Shown here in pieces: positions 40,512 through 49,375 of a DNA stretch of 64,000 nucleotides. The stretch spans positions 1 to 64,000 of the forward strand of contig CAKZQC010000027.1 of assembly GCA_937139495.1 (NCBI GenBank), written 5' to 3'. The notes below the pieces were generated by a model. It was not told the DNA's origin and ran no database searches. It saw only the letters and a program-made list of their open reading frames with translations. A program made the translations under genes and the position numbers. Each line of letters opens with the position of its first letter. The first letter of the stretch is position 1. This DNA is from an uncultured Saprospiraceae bacterium. GTDB taxonomy: Bacteria > Bacteroidota > Bacteroidia > Chitinophagales > Saprospiraceae.

Positions 40512-40979
40512 TTATATCGTGTTCAGATTAATGGTATCAGAATCTCCCGACAGCTCAACCGTTCCTGCAAAGGTAGCTCCGTCATCATCGTAATGAACAG
40601 CCGCGCCACCAATCCACCAATTATTGGTCAATCCTGCATTACCTTGTCCCACGGCTACTTCATACGTCTTCGTTCCAGTCGTTAGTTGAATATTCAATTT
40701 CAACCAAAAATTAAGCTCTGAGGGCTCTTTGCCTACACCGCCATATTTGGGGGCGTATTCGTGTACTGCCGACTGACAGTACAAGTTAAACTCTTCTGCC
40801 ATATCTTCAGAACCATCTCTATCACAATCAACGGTCACTTTCCATTCAAAGTCGCCATTAGGAGTGGTAGAAACGCCTACTGTTCCATTTTTATTATCTG
40901 TAACTCTAAGCGACCCGTCTACATAAGATACGCTCTTGATAACAGATCCTTTCAGGATTAATACACTAGTCTTTTTCAT
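40512..40979 (-). CDS. Hypothetical small beta-rich protein, no signal peptide
   Basis: 155 residues. It starts with MKKTSVLILKGSVIKSVSYV, too short and polar to be a signal peptide, and is Gly/Asp/Thr/Trp-rich with a probable beta-sandwich pattern (VGVSTTPNGDFEWKVTVDCD, LNFWLKLNIQLTTGTKTYEV, NNWWIGGAAVHYDDDGATFA, GTVELSGDSDTINLN). It resembles small lectin- or cytolysin-like folds only in general character. I do not recognise a family. The stop TAA is the first codon of a TAAGAGCGTATAAAATAG repeat. A 13-bp inverted repeat sits 43-72 bp upstream of the start. Confidence 0.6.
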   Translation of the reverse strand: MKKTSVLILKGSVIKSVSYVDGSLRVTDNKNGTVGVSTTPNGDFEWKVTVDCDRDGSEDMAEEFNLYCQSAVHEYAPKYGGVGKEPSELNFWLKLNIQLTTGTKTYEVAVGQGNAGLTNNWWIGGAAVHYDDDGATFAGTVELSGDSDTINLNTI

Positions 40980-41022
40980 AATTTAAAGATTAAAAAGGTT
41001 TTTGAAAAAATGATCTAATAGG

Positions 41023-41051
41023 CAAATAGCTTATTGTGCAATAGCTATTTG
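41023..41051. promoter_or_regulatory. Palindromic site upstream of the 155-residue gene
   Basis: CAAATAGC-T-TATTG-TG-CAATA-GCTATTTG is symmetrical except for one bulged T. It lies in the presumed promoter/leader of the gene starting at 40979, a position suited to an operator or a leader hairpin. Confidence 0.35.
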
Positions 41052-41135
41052 ACACCTACAAAGTAAGACCATTTCAACCTTTCTAATCGGACGCAACCAC
41101 ATTGATAACGGACACATCATAAAAAAAGGTACTGC

Positions 41136-41174
41136 AATACTCCAAAACGGACATGGAGTACTTTTTGGAGTATT
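41136..41174 (-). terminator. Terminator of the 184-residue gene
   Basis: AATACTCCAAAA (41136-41147) pairs with TTTTGGAGTATT (41163-41174), 12 bp, with a nested TACTCC/GGAGTA match in the loop. On the minus strand a seven-T run follows. Confidence 0.65.
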
Positions 41175-41185
41175 ACACCTTATAT

Positions 41186-41740
41186 CTATTTTTTATAAAA
41201 GACTAATTCTTCACGTATTTTGGAAGCGACCAATCCAATACGAGGAGCATAATACATATAATAATAGGATTCGCCTTGTTCCAACACAACTTCCAAACAA
41301 TCCGTGTGAGTAGCGGCAGGAGTCTCGATGGTTAGTACTTCTTTTGATAATCTAACGGTCGTAAAATCTTCTTCTTCTACTGCGGTTCTATTCTTTAACT
41401 GTTGGCTACTATATGGAAAAAGCAATTTTTCTTGCTTCGTCGTTTCGTCGTACAAATAATTTTTATTTCGACCTGCTTTTCTTACATAAGAGACCTCTTT
41501 GGTAACAGGCGAAAGTTCGCTATTGTTATATTCCAATACCGTTACTTTGTAATATTTTTTCTTTCCCATACGGAATCTTTCCGTACTCACTTGCCGAATC
41601 GTACTGTCTAGCATTTGGCTTTCCTCACCTTCTGCAAAAATGTACGTGGTGCGAGTTCCAGCCTTTAGCGGAAAATAATCCTGTGCTGTACCAGTGGCTA
41701 TAAGTAATAAATAGAAGCAGAATAATAAAAAATATTTCAT
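41186..41740 (-). CDS. Hypothetical exported protein
   Basis: 184 residues with signal peptide MKYFLLFCFYLLLIATGTAQ. The mature part begins DYFPLKAGTRTTYIFAEGE and ends APRIGLVASKIREELVFYK, the layout of small DUF3108-like Bacteroidota proteins (a beta sheet carrying the YFPL..G..W/TY motif), but the assignment is tentative. Stand-alone gene with its own terminator. Confidence 0.65.
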   Translation of the reverse strand: MKYFLLFCFYLLLIATGTAQDYFPLKAGTRTTYIFAEGEESQMLDSTIRQVSTERFRMGKKKYYKVTVLEYNNSELSPVTKEVSYVRKAGRNKNYLYDETTKQEKLLFPYSSQQLKNRTAVEEEDFTTVRLSKEVLTIETPAATHTDCLEVVLEQGESYYYMYYAPRIGLVASKIREELVFYKK

Positions 41741-41791
41741 ACGCTATTTGGGTTTTATAGGAGTTCATTATTCGAGAACTAAAATACTTCC

Positions 41792-43402
41792 CTAAACTTT
41801 GTCAGGGTAATGCTTCAAGGTAAATTCCAAAGCATTGGTATAACAAATACGGTCAACAACTAATTCGGGCGTAAACTCATCATCAAAATCCGATACGCAA
41901 GGTGTTGCTTTTTGAGCGGCAGCCTTTTTTATGGTTTGTAGCAAATCATCTTTGAATTGCTGCAATTCGTTGGCTGTTTTGTAGTCCGAAATCGGGTCGA
42001 TATAACCATCGTTATCAGTTCCGATAGCGAGCATATTCCACGCTTTTCTTTTTTCGGCAGCGGTGTACTTGTCGTTTCTATAAATAATATTCAAGACCAC
42101 TTGCAAGTTATTCCACAAGGCATTGATATTATTCAATTTTTCTACTTTTTCTTCTCGTTTCTTGGGCGACACGCCCAACATACGTTTGTCGAAAGACAGA
42201 CCAAACAAACCGCCTGTTTTGTAAATCATCTCCACATCTTCATCACACAAGTTGATATTCCAAGCGTAAAAAGACCCGTCAGGTGTTTGCAAACGGAAAG
42301 TATCATCTTCTTGATCTTGTTTGTCAATCAATTCTTGTAGCGTTTTGCGAGCAGCATACGCACAATGACTACCAATAACAGGAATCACATCACCTTTTTC
42401 GTAGCATGGATTAACCACTTTTTCGTAATATTCTTTTCGTCCAGCTGCACTCATGTGCTTGAGGTCAATCAATACACGATAACCTTCCGATGGCTTCGGA
42501 TTATTGTCTTCGTCCAGTGCTAATAGCTTGCGCAATACTTGCATTCCCAAAGGCGTAAAACCTTTGTTCATAGCAGCATCTTGATTGAGTACAAATGCTG
42601 CTGCCCCCGGCAAACTGTGTGCATGACCACACAAACCATTATCAAAATGATGTGAAAAAGTCAAGAAAAACAAAGGATGTTCCCATTCTTGTTTGATAAA
42701 ATCGACTCTTGCCAATACTTCCTTAGCATCAATTTCGGTAGCATCAAACACATGGCTGCCCTCTATGGTGAGTGGCATCATAATCACAGCACTTCCTTTT
42801 TCGGCTATTTCTGCGGCTTCTTTTTTGTTTTTAGGAATCTGATAAACTCCCTCTGCGTGGTATTGGTCGGCATACTTTGTTCTTCTTTTTTCGCTATTCT
42901 CAAAGTACTTGCGAGGCATACCATAACTGTGTATTTCGTTGACCGAATGTACTCCGTTTTTGCTACGTAAGTAGGCATATTCTTCTTGCAGTGCGTCCCA
43001 ATAATCATACTGTGGAGAACTGACGTGTTTAATCATTTTGGTAGGAATACGCATCGTCAAATGCTGCATTACCGATCGTATCGGTGCTTTGTGGTGTGTT
43101 GCTACTCTTGCTACTTTGCGCAATGTCTGGTACTTGCCGCCCGAAGGTTTTTGGGGTGTCATAAAGAAACCTCGTTCTATCGGATACAACGAATTGAAGA
43201 CCAAACGAACATTACCGTTCCAGAGTGCAACCATATCCGATTGCGAATATCCCGCAGCACGGTCAGCATTTTTGAGTCTTGACATATTAGTTGCGATAAT
43301 TGTCCAAGGGTGATATTTTCCTTCTTCCGCCCATTTTTCTTTGTCTCTAGACAAACACAAATAAGAACGCATATGTGGGTGGCAATGTAAATCGGCAAAC
43401 AT
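41792..43402 (-). CDS. M19-like membrane dipeptidase family protein (cytosolic)
   Basis: 536 residues from the ATG at 43402. The amidohydrolase metal motif ADLHCHPH is at the N-terminus; further M19-type ligand stretches are VIMMPLTIEGSH (Glu), YRVLIDLKHMS (His), VIGSHCAY (His) and AIGTDNDGYIDP (Asp). It is longer than usual renal-dipeptidase relatives and has no signal peptide. Third gene of an MscS - hydrolase - dipeptidase operon; it starts 11 bp after the hydrolase stop. Substrate is probably a dipeptide or related amide. Confidence 0.85.
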   Translation of the reverse strand: MFADLHCHPHMRSYLCLSRDKEKWAEEGKYHPWTIIATNMSRLKNADRAAGYSQSDMVALWNGNVRLVFNSLYPIERGFFMTPQKPSGGKYQTLRKVARVATHHKAPIRSVMQHLTMRIPTKMIKHVSSPQYDYWDALQEEYAYLRSKNGVHSVNEIHSYGMPRKYFENSEKRRTKYADQYHAEGVYQIPKNKKEAAEIAEKGSAVIMMPLTIEGSHVFDATEIDAKEVLARVDFIKQEWEHPLFFLTFSHHFDNGLCGHAHSLPGAAAFVLNQDAAMNKGFTPLGMQVLRKLLALDEDNNPKPSEGYRVLIDLKHMSAAGRKEYYEKVVNPCYEKGDVIPVIGSHCAYAARKTLQELIDKQDQEDDTFRLQTPDGSFYAWNINLCDEDVEMIYKTGGLFGLSFDKRMLGVSPKKREEKVEKLNNINALWNNLQVVLNIIYRNDKYTAAEKRKAWNMLAIGTDNDGYIDPISDYKTANELQQFKDDLLQTIKKAAAQKATPCVSDFDDEFTPELVVDRICYTNALEFTLKHYPDKV

Positions 43403-43413
43403 AATAAAGTTGT

Positions 43414-44232
43414 TTAAGAGGATAATGGCAAATTGGTATCTAACCAAGATTGTAATTCTTGTACCAAGTTGTTTTTAATAAAAAAATGATTTCCTTGAGT
43501 GGTTGTCCAATCAGCATTTTTTAGCTTTTGGGCTACTTTTTTGCCCTTACGAGCAGGCGTAACACCATCGTCTATACCAAAGAAAAAATACGTCGGTAGA
43601 TGTTGCTCATTGAGCAACTTAAATTGCAGACGACCAAATCGCATGGGGAAATAATACAAAGATTCCCAACTACGTAGTAACCTTGCTCGCCTTCTAGGCA
43701 AATCTAATTGCATCTTAAAGATGGTATAGGTTGCCGTGTTGAGCAATTTCCACTCATGGAGATAGTCAAAAATACGCATAAAAAAATTAGAATCCACCAA
43801 TTTTTTGCGAGCAAATCGCCTAAGTGCCAAAGGAAAACTCAATCTGGACGCAGAGAAGGTAAATTCGACACCTGCCGTAGCCAAAAAATAGATGGCAGTG
43901 ACCTGTTCGATTACTTGTGGTAATGCACCCAATATCAAGCGACCGCCCATACTGTGACACATCAAGCTGTACTTCTCCACACCAAACTGCTGTTGCAGCA
44001 GCTCGAACCAAGCCGCTACGTCTTCAGGACGATAGACCTCTTCTTGCCAATCGGTCTTGCCGTGGAACGGCAAATCTAATGCAACTACCGTGTATCTTTC
44101 GGTCAATGCTGACTCTAAGTGCAAAAATAAAGCTCCAGAATCTGCAAAACCATGCAGTGCAATAAGTAATTCTTGACCATTGCCATACTGGTGGTAGTGT
44201 AGTTTATTTTGTCGATAATTTAGTGTAGGCAA
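43414..44232 (-). CDS. Alpha/beta hydrolase
   Basis: 272 residues. The oxyanion motif ALHGFADSG, nucleophile elbow CHSMGG (S94), an acid in FFFGIDDGVTP, and the catalytic His in GNHFF (H249) follow the alpha/beta-hydrolase order, with a lid of mostly basic helices between (RLSFPLALRRFARKKLVD). No signal peptide. It starts 3 bp after the MscS gene, so it is tightly coupled. Natural ester or amide substrate cannot be read from the sequence. Confidence 0.9.
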   Translation of the reverse strand: MPTLNYRQNKLHYHQYGNGQELLIALHGFADSGALFLHLESALTERYTVVALDLPFHGKTDWQEEVYRPEDVAAWFELLQQQFGVEKYSLMCHSMGGRLILGALPQVIEQVTAIYFLATAGVEFTFSASRLSFPLALRRFARKKLVDSNFFMRIFDYLHEWKLLNTATYTIFKMQLDLPRRRARLLRSWESLYYFPMRFGRLQFKLLNEQHLPTYFFFGIDDGVTPARKGKKVAQKLKNADWTTTQGNHFFIKNNLVQELQSWLDTNLPLSS

Positions 44233-44235
44233 GTT

Positions 44236-45933
44236 TTATGGTTTTGTAGGTGGGATATGTTTTTTCTCGAATGCCTTCAAATAAGCTTCCATTTGCTTAT
44301 CGGCTTCCTGAATTTCGGTTGTATCGTAATCTGGCACCAATCCTTTGCGCTCAGGCATCGTTTCGATATAAACCGAAGTAGAAGGAAAAGCAATATGTAT
44401 ATTCATCGCTTCCGCCAGCTTGAGCATACTCAATATTATTTCGCCTCGCAGAGCAATATGCTGTGCATAATCTTTGGTCTGAAAGTACGTAATAAACAAA
44501 ATATTGAGCGAAGAACCGCCCATTTCATTCAAATGAACCAACCCCATTTCATCTCTAGTTTTGGGGTGCATTTCGTTGATTCGACGAAGTCCTTCTATAA
44601 ATTTTTCGATTAAATGTGGTGGTGTGTAATAGGTCACGCCTATTGTCGTCTTGAATCGACGGTGCTGCATTTCGCCATAATTATTGACCGCCATATCGAC
44701 CAATACACCATTGGGAACCGTAATCAAGGTCGTATCGAGTGTGCGAATGCGAGTCGAGCGAAAACCAATATCTTCTACTGTACCAGCTATCCCATCTGCT
44801 TCTATAAAATCTCCTATACGAAAGGGCTTATCTCCAAAAATCATCACGGACCCAATCAAATTTTTGACCGTTTCTTGTGCTGCCAAGGCAATAGCCAAAC
44901 CACCTATAGAAAGACCCGCAATAAGAGCCGTTACATCAACACCAAAGATACTCAAAGCGTGCATCAACGCACCAATAACAATTAGCGTTTTGATTGTCCG
45001 AATGATAATCGGCAACAGTTGATCGTCTGATTCAGTCTCTGTTGTTTCTACAATTTTCTCGAAGTATGAACGCCCCAAATCAACACTGCTCAATAACAAT
45101 AAGGCAAAAAATACGGTATTGAAAATACGCAAGCTACCTACAAAATAATAATTGAGTCCAGCTGGTAGCATCAATACAGGGGTAAGTATAAATACTAGAT
45201 AAGCTACCATCAAAAAACTGCTCAATCTAGAAAGTTTACTTACTATTTCGCTATCAAAATGATGGCGCCCCAACCTAGAATTAGCAAGAATCTCCAAAGC
45301 AAAGTTGATAATCCGCCAAAAGACCTGGTGCAGCAAAAAACTTAATAATATAAAGACAAGTATTGCTAAATATTGCCACTTTTGTAATCCTAATATTTTA
45401 TCATCATCCTTGGGCAAAAAATCCAATAATAAATAAGATCCCATAGGGTACATTTCTTCATGAATATGAGAGATTTCTTTTATTGTTTCGTCTGAGTACT
45501 TCCAGTATTTAGCATGCCTTTCATTATCCGTTCCTTTGTTCAATACAGGCTTAATCAGATAGACACTTGGTAGTTCTGCTGGAAATGGAACATAAACCAT
45601 ATTACCGCTGGTAGAATCTACATAATTAGGGTCATCAGGAATCAAGCCTGCTCTGATCTCTAGCCCTTTACCATAATAAATTTGTTGTAGTTTATTTGCT
45701 AATGCTCGATCTACTGCTGTTGGTTTGTTATCCTTACCTAACCCAATCAATGCCTGTGCCGAAGAGTCGGCATTGAAGTGGTCTGCACGCTGATAATACG
45801 TGTGCTGAAATGCTGCTTCTTTAGGCGAAGATAATTTGCCCGTAGGGCGTTCGGATTCGGCTTGTGCCAATAGCACCGATTGCGAAAGCGAAAACAAAAA
45901 AGTAAGGAGCAGTAATCGAAAAAAGATAGTCAT
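44236..45933 (-). CDS. MscS-family mechanosensitive channel with periplasmic extension
   Basis: 565 residues from the ATG at 45933, with a signal peptide (MTIFFRLLLLTFLFSLSQSVLLAQ) and a soluble region of about 150 residues (YYQRADHFNADSSAQALIG). About four membrane helices then precede the pore helix VDVTALIAGLSIGGLAIALA. The MscS beta domain follows: GDKPFRIGDFIEADGIAGTVEDIGFRSTRIRT, VPNGVLVDMAVNNYGEM. First gene of an operon with an alpha/beta hydrolase and a dipeptidase. Expected to release solutes on membrane tension. Confidence 0.92.
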   Translation of the reverse strand: MTIFFRLLLLTFLFSLSQSVLLAQAESERPTGKLSSPKEAAFQHTYYQRADHFNADSSAQALIGLGKDNKPTAVDRALANKLQQIYYGKGLEIRAGLIPDDPNYVDSTSGNMVYVPFPAELPSVYLIKPVLNKGTDNERHAKYWKYSDETIKEISHIHEEMYPMGSYLLLDFLPKDDDKILGLQKWQYLAILVFILLSFLLHQVFWRIINFALEILANSRLGRHHFDSEIVSKLSRLSSFLMVAYLVFILTPVLMLPAGLNYYFVGSLRIFNTVFFALLLLSSVDLGRSYFEKIVETTETESDDQLLPIIIRTIKTLIVIGALMHALSIFGVDVTALIAGLSIGGLAIALAAQETVKNLIGSVMIFGDKPFRIGDFIEADGIAGTVEDIGFRSTRIRTLDTTLITVPNGVLVDMAVNNYGEMQHRRFKTTIGVTYYTPPHLIEKFIEGLRRINEMHPKTRDEMGLVHLNEMGGSSLNILFITYFQTKDYAQHIALRGEIILSMLKLAEAMNIHIAFPSTSVYIETMPERKGLVPDYDTTEIQEADKQMEAYLKAFEKKHIPPTKP

Positions 45934-45976
45934 CAGATAGTTTCTTTGAGATAAGATAGGCACACTAAACAAAAAA

Positions 45977-46002
45977 AGCATACTAAACTAACGTAGTATG
46001 CT
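45977..46002 (-). terminator. Terminator of the gene at 46227
   Basis: AGCATACTA (45977-45985) pairs with TAGTATGCT (45994-46002) around an 8-nt loop. On the minus strand seven Ts follow. Confidence 0.75.
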
Positions 46003-46064
46003 AATCGACCATAAAGGTCATGATTTTTGTTTACAAACAAGCATTTGAACCTGTTGTCTTTTTG

Positions 46065-46230
46065 TTAAGTAGGTGGTTGTAAGTAATGGGTATTTAAAAG
46101 TGCGTTAATTTTTTTGATTATTGAGGACTCCCACAGCTAGATAGCCTTAGCTATCAAGCGAGGATAGGACGATAAGAATCGTAAAAAGTACAGCTTTTAA
46201 ATACCGTATTGCTGGTAACTACCTACTTAA
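46065..46230. repeat. 166-bp fold-back element overlapping the 3' end of the next gene
   Basis: An imperfect inverted repeat over its full length: ends TTAAGTAGGT.GTT (from 46065) and the complement ending CCTACTTAA (to 46230), matching inner block GGTATTTAAAAG, and centre GATAGC-CTTA-GCTATC (46140-46155). Its right end supplies the TAA stop of the gene at 46227-46703. It shares size, a TTTTT..GATT block, a (G/A)CTCCC block and a TAGC..GCTA centre with the element at 31375-31539. Confidence 0.65.
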
Positions 46231-46703
46231 TCCTCGGTATAATAGGTGGCATCTTCCAAGATGTACAACAATCGGAAGGGATCATATTCGGTGCCTTCTC
46301 CTTTTCGGTTAAGTCGTAAAGTACCTTGTATGCTTATTGGTTTATCCATTCTGTAAATAATCGGTGTTTTGGCTTCGATTTCTACTACTGATTCAGGACC
46401 AGCAGCACCACAAAAATAACAAGAGCTATACGAGAATTTTGACAAGGTCATTCTACCTTTGGTCAAATCTGCTGGGATAATATAGCCTGTCAAGTGTATT
46501 TTTTTTCCATCTAATTTTGCTACTTTCCTACCGAAAGTAGGCGACTCGTTGAATGCTTCTGTGAAGGGGTCATACTTGAGATCCAATTCCACATCCATCA
46601 TGGTATCCCAATAGCTAAAGTCTTTTTTATTCTTGCCTTGTTGAGCAGTCAAAGTAGTAGCGACCAGCAAGAAAAAGAAGCTTATTGTGAGTAGGTTTTT
46701 CAT
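46227..46703 (-). CDS. Small exported protein with CxxC, DUF3299-like
   Basis: 158 residues with signal peptide MKNLLTISFFFLLVATTLTAQ. The sequence VAKLDGKKIHLTGYIIPADL, then SSCYFCGAAGPESVVEIEAK and SIQGTLRLNR matches the layout of DUF3299-type proteins (OB-like beta barrel with a Cys pair), so metal binding at CYFC is possible. The final codon and stop come from the fold-back element. Divergent from the membrane protein at 46857. Confidence 0.75.
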   Translation of the reverse strand: MKNLLTISFFFLLVATTLTAQQGKNKKDFSYWDTMMDVELDLKYDPFTEAFNESPTFGRKVAKLDGKKIHLTGYIIPADLTKGRMTLSKFSYSSCYFCGAAGPESVVEIEAKTPIIYRMDKPISIQGTLRLNRKGEGTEYDPFRLLYILEDATYYTED

Positions 46704-46856
46704 TTTGTTTATATTTTAATATAAAATTGCTTATAAAATTCATTATTTTGAAGCCATTTATGGCAATGCAACACTTTTCTGAAGTAACTGTTGACTTCAA
46801 AAGTAGTTTAAAAATAATGCCAAGATAGCAAACAAGCAAACAAATTCTGACAAATA

Positions 46857-47360
46857 ATGACTGTTCAAGATATTATACACACAGTAAGTACCGATAAAGT
46901 TGCCTTATTTTTTCTTTTTACCCTCCTGCCCTTCTTGGCGTTTGGTCTCAACAAACTGACAAAATTGAGGGGATTGCAATCACCTTACACCTATATTTAT
47001 TCTACCATTATTTATATTAGTGGTATCACAGGAATTTTGTCTAGTGTACTTTGGCTTTATACCATGTTTTTTGACCAAAAAGGCTTGTGGCAATTGAATC
47101 CTTTTGTATTTTATTTGCCTCTTATTTCTATGGTGGCTACTTTTTACATTGTCAAAAAACGCCTCCGAATTGGCGATTTGCCTTGGTTTGGCGAATTGTA
47201 TGAGCTGCTGACTGCGTTGGCTGTCGCCTTTGCCATTACCTTAACTTTTGTTCATACACAAGCCTTTCCGCTTAGCAATATGTGGTTAATCATGGTGTTG
47301 GGTATTGCTATTTTTCTATTTCTCAAATTGGGTTGGGACGCCGTGACTCGCATTCGTTAA
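46857..47360 (+). CDS. Hypothetical multi-pass membrane protein
   Basis: 167 residues with four to five hydrophobic segments (VALFFLFTLLPFLAFGL, YIYSTIIYISGITGILSSVL, FVFYLPLISMVATFYIV, YELLTALAVAFAITLTFV, MWLIMVLGIAIFLFLKL). No conserved polar residues inside the helices mark it as a transporter. It lies on the opposite strand to the CxxC protein gene, sharing a short intergenic region. Function unknown. Confidence 0.7.
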   Translation: MTVQDIIHTVSTDKVALFFLFTLLPFLAFGLNKLTKLRGLQSPYTYIYSTIIYISGITGILSSVLWLYTMFFDQKGLWQLNPFVFYLPLISMVATFYIVKKRLRIGDLPWFGELYELLTALAVAFAITLTFVHTQAFPLSNMWLIMVLGIAIFLFLKLGWDAVTRIR

Positions 47361-47368
47361 TCAAAAAA

Positions 47369-47405
47369 AACGTGTCCAAAATCAAGTACTGATTTCGGAC
47401 ACGTT
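47369..47405. terminator. Bidirectional terminator
   Basis: AACGTGTCCAAAATCA (47369-47384) pairs with TGATTTCGGACACGTT (47390-47405), one wobble, loop AGTAC. It is flanked by an A-run and T-rich DNA and serves the convergent membrane and LysM genes. Confidence 0.85.
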
Positions 47406-47433
47406 CTATTTATAGTAATAAAGTTGCAACGGA

Positions 47434-47844
47434 TTAGCTCCATACATTATCTTCTTGTTTGGGCTGCTCCAAGTTAGGAATAGTCAATGCTTGACCTGGA
47501 CGAATTTTGTTCGGATCGTCTAGTATATCTCTATTCGCTTCAAATATTTTTGGATATTTAGAAGCACTATCGTAATAATGCTTAGCAATGGCACCCAATG
47601 TATCTCCTTTGACTACGGTGTGCGTATGGTACTTAGAAGTATCCGCTACTTTGATATCTGCCTCAATATCCGTAGGGGCATCGCCACCAGATTTCTTGAT
47701 TTCGTTCCAAAGCATATCTTTTTCATATTGCGTGTTCGCAATACCCGATACTTTAAGACGACCGTCCAATTCTTGTACGTCTCCTTCTTTGATTTGCAAT
47801 TTTTGACCTAAGTCTAATACGTTTTGATATTTTTGCGTCAACAT
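47434..47844 (-). CDS. LysM domain protein (Kbp/YgaU-like)
   Basis: 136 residues without signal peptide. Residues 10-60 (GQKLQIKEGDVQELDGRLKV...YEKDMLWNEIKKSGG) resemble the BON-like domain of E. coli Kbp/YgaU. Residues 74-123 form a LysM domain (HTVVKGDTLGAIAKHYYDSASKYPKIFEANRDILDDPNKIRPGQ split over two conserved halves). Kbp proteins are cytoplasmic potassium sensors in E. coli; whether this one binds potassium is inference. Single gene. Confidence 0.88.
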   Translation of the reverse strand: MLTQKYQNVLDLGQKLQIKEGDVQELDGRLKVSGIANTQYEKDMLWNEIKKSGGDAPTDIEADIKVADTSKYHTHTVVKGDTLGAIAKHYYDSASKYPKIFEANRDILDDPNKIRPGQALTIPNLEQPKQEDNVWS

Positions 47845-47974
47845 AGTTTGTTATTTTTTAGTTATCTAAATGAGTGAACTATAAGTTTCTTATTCAAGCC
47901 ATTGAGGCTAGGTTCTATTGTTCTACCAATATAATAATAATTACTTATAGATTGTTCTAAAAAGTAGCATAAAT

Positions 47975-48607
47975 CTATTTCATGAGATGCCCATTTTCTT
48001 TGTAGAACTCTTGGACGCTATTATAAAAACTAAGATGTGGGTGTTGATAACCTCTACGTTCTAATATTTTTATATAAAATTTCCATTCTTCACAGAACTC
48101 CAAAAAGCTATCATCATGAAGCATGAAATCAAATAAGTAAGAGTTACTTACTACGTCCATTTTGTGTAGTTCCTTCTCTCCTTTCAAAAATGTAAAAAAA
48201 AGATAGTTATTACCCTCTATTAAATCTGAATTCCCAGGCACCTGTAGATAATCTATTTCATAAGGACGAAGTACAATTGCTGTATCCCAAAAATTGACAT
48301 ACAACTTCTGGACGAGCTGCTCTCCATGTTCTCCTGCTTTTTTGAAGCATGCCTCCATCCCCCTTTCAAAAGGGATTTTCATACTATCAAGATAAGCATT
48401 CCTATATTCAGAGTTATCTACTAAAAAATAGTGCTGTTCTCTTTCTAGCCACCCAAAAGCATCATATTCTGCTTTCGTACTCTTTGTACCCAATCTCGCA
48501 CTTTCCTCAATAATCATGGTAGATTGATTGATCCGATGAGATACAAACCAATATCCTCCCATTAATATAGTAATCAATACGCCTACAACAATTGCTATTT
48601 TTTCCAT
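47975..48607 (-). CDS. Orphan single-pass membrane protein, tandem paralogue 1
   Basis: 210 residues with one N-terminal membrane segment (IAIVVGVLITILMGGYWFVS) and a large extracytoplasmic domain. It shares with its upstream neighbour the framework LHK...V.NSYLFDF...DSFLEFCEEWKFYIKILERRG, then HPHL.F, and the Y.AFGWL..E start. Gap to the neighbour is 3 bp. No known family recognised. Confidence 0.65.
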   Translation of the reverse strand: MEKIAIVVGVLITILMGGYWFVSHRINQSTMIIEESARLGTKSTKAEYDAFGWLEREQHYFLVDNSEYRNAYLDSMKIPFERGMEACFKKAGEHGEQLVQKLYVNFWDTAIVLRPYEIDYLQVPGNSDLIEGNNYLFFTFLKGEKELHKMDVVSNSYLFDFMLHDDSFLEFCEEWKFYIKILERRGYQHPHLSFYNSVQEFYKENGHLMK

Positions 48608-48610
48608 AAA

Positions 48611-49267
48611 TTAAATATTGCCTTCCTCCAAACCATAGAACTTACACACATCCGCACGAAAATCAAGATGTGGATGTGGCTCGCCTCTAAGCTCTAAAAT
48701 CTTGAAGTAATATTTCCACTCTTTCAACTGTTCTATCAAGGCTTTATCTTTTCCTAAGTAATCAAATAAGTAAGAACTGGTAACTGGATTGAGTTGATGC
48801 AATTTCCGTTTTCCATCCAAATATGAATAGCAATACATATAAGAATAGTACCTATTCAATATTACTTTATTTCCTTCTAGTTGTCTATCTTCTATTGCTC
48901 TTATGTCCTTAACATAAGCTTCATAACCAACTAATCGACTTCTTACAACGTAATGTATTGATCGTAATTGTTCAGCATGAGCTGATGCTTTCGTAAAATA
49001 GTCAGACACGTCATCTATAAAAGCCTGCTCTTTTCCATTGATATAGTTTCGCTGCTCATCAAAAAATTCTTTCTCATCAAATGTACAATATTTGCGTTCA
49101 ATCGTCAGCCACCAAAATGCTTTATAATCTTCTTCTATGCTATTTTCGTCTACATATCCATTCTTATCAATGACAAATGTTGCCTGTTCAAACTTATACG
49201 ATACAAAATTATACCCCACTATTCCAAGTAGCACAAAAATCGCTACGCCTGTTAATGGTTGCTTCAT
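48611..49267 (-). CDS. Orphan single-pass membrane protein, tandem paralogue 2
   Basis: 218 residues, N-terminal membrane segment (TGVAIFVLLGIVGYNFVS). Its C-terminal framework LHQLNPVTSSYLFDYLGKDK, EWKYYFKILELRGEPHPHL matches the downstream gene, so the two arose by tandem duplication and have since diverged strongly in the middle. First gene of the pair. Confidence 0.65.
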   Translation of the reverse strand: MKQPLTGVAIFVLLGIVGYNFVSYKFEQATFVIDKNGYVDENSIEEDYKAFWWLTIERKYCTFDEKEFFDEQRNYINGKEQAFIDDVSDYFTKASAHAEQLRSIHYVVRSRLVGYEAYVKDIRAIEDRQLEGNKVILNRYYSYMYCYSYLDGKRKLHQLNPVTSSYLFDYLGKDKALIEQLKEWKYYFKILELRGEPHPHLDFRADVCKFYGLEEGNI

Positions 49268-49375
49268 TGGCTTATTTATTAATGCAGTACAAAACTTATT
49301 TTTTTTAACAATTGAAGTTATTTTTTTTTACTTGTAAAAGATACAAACTCATTGCTCAAATTTAAGTTTTAGAGC

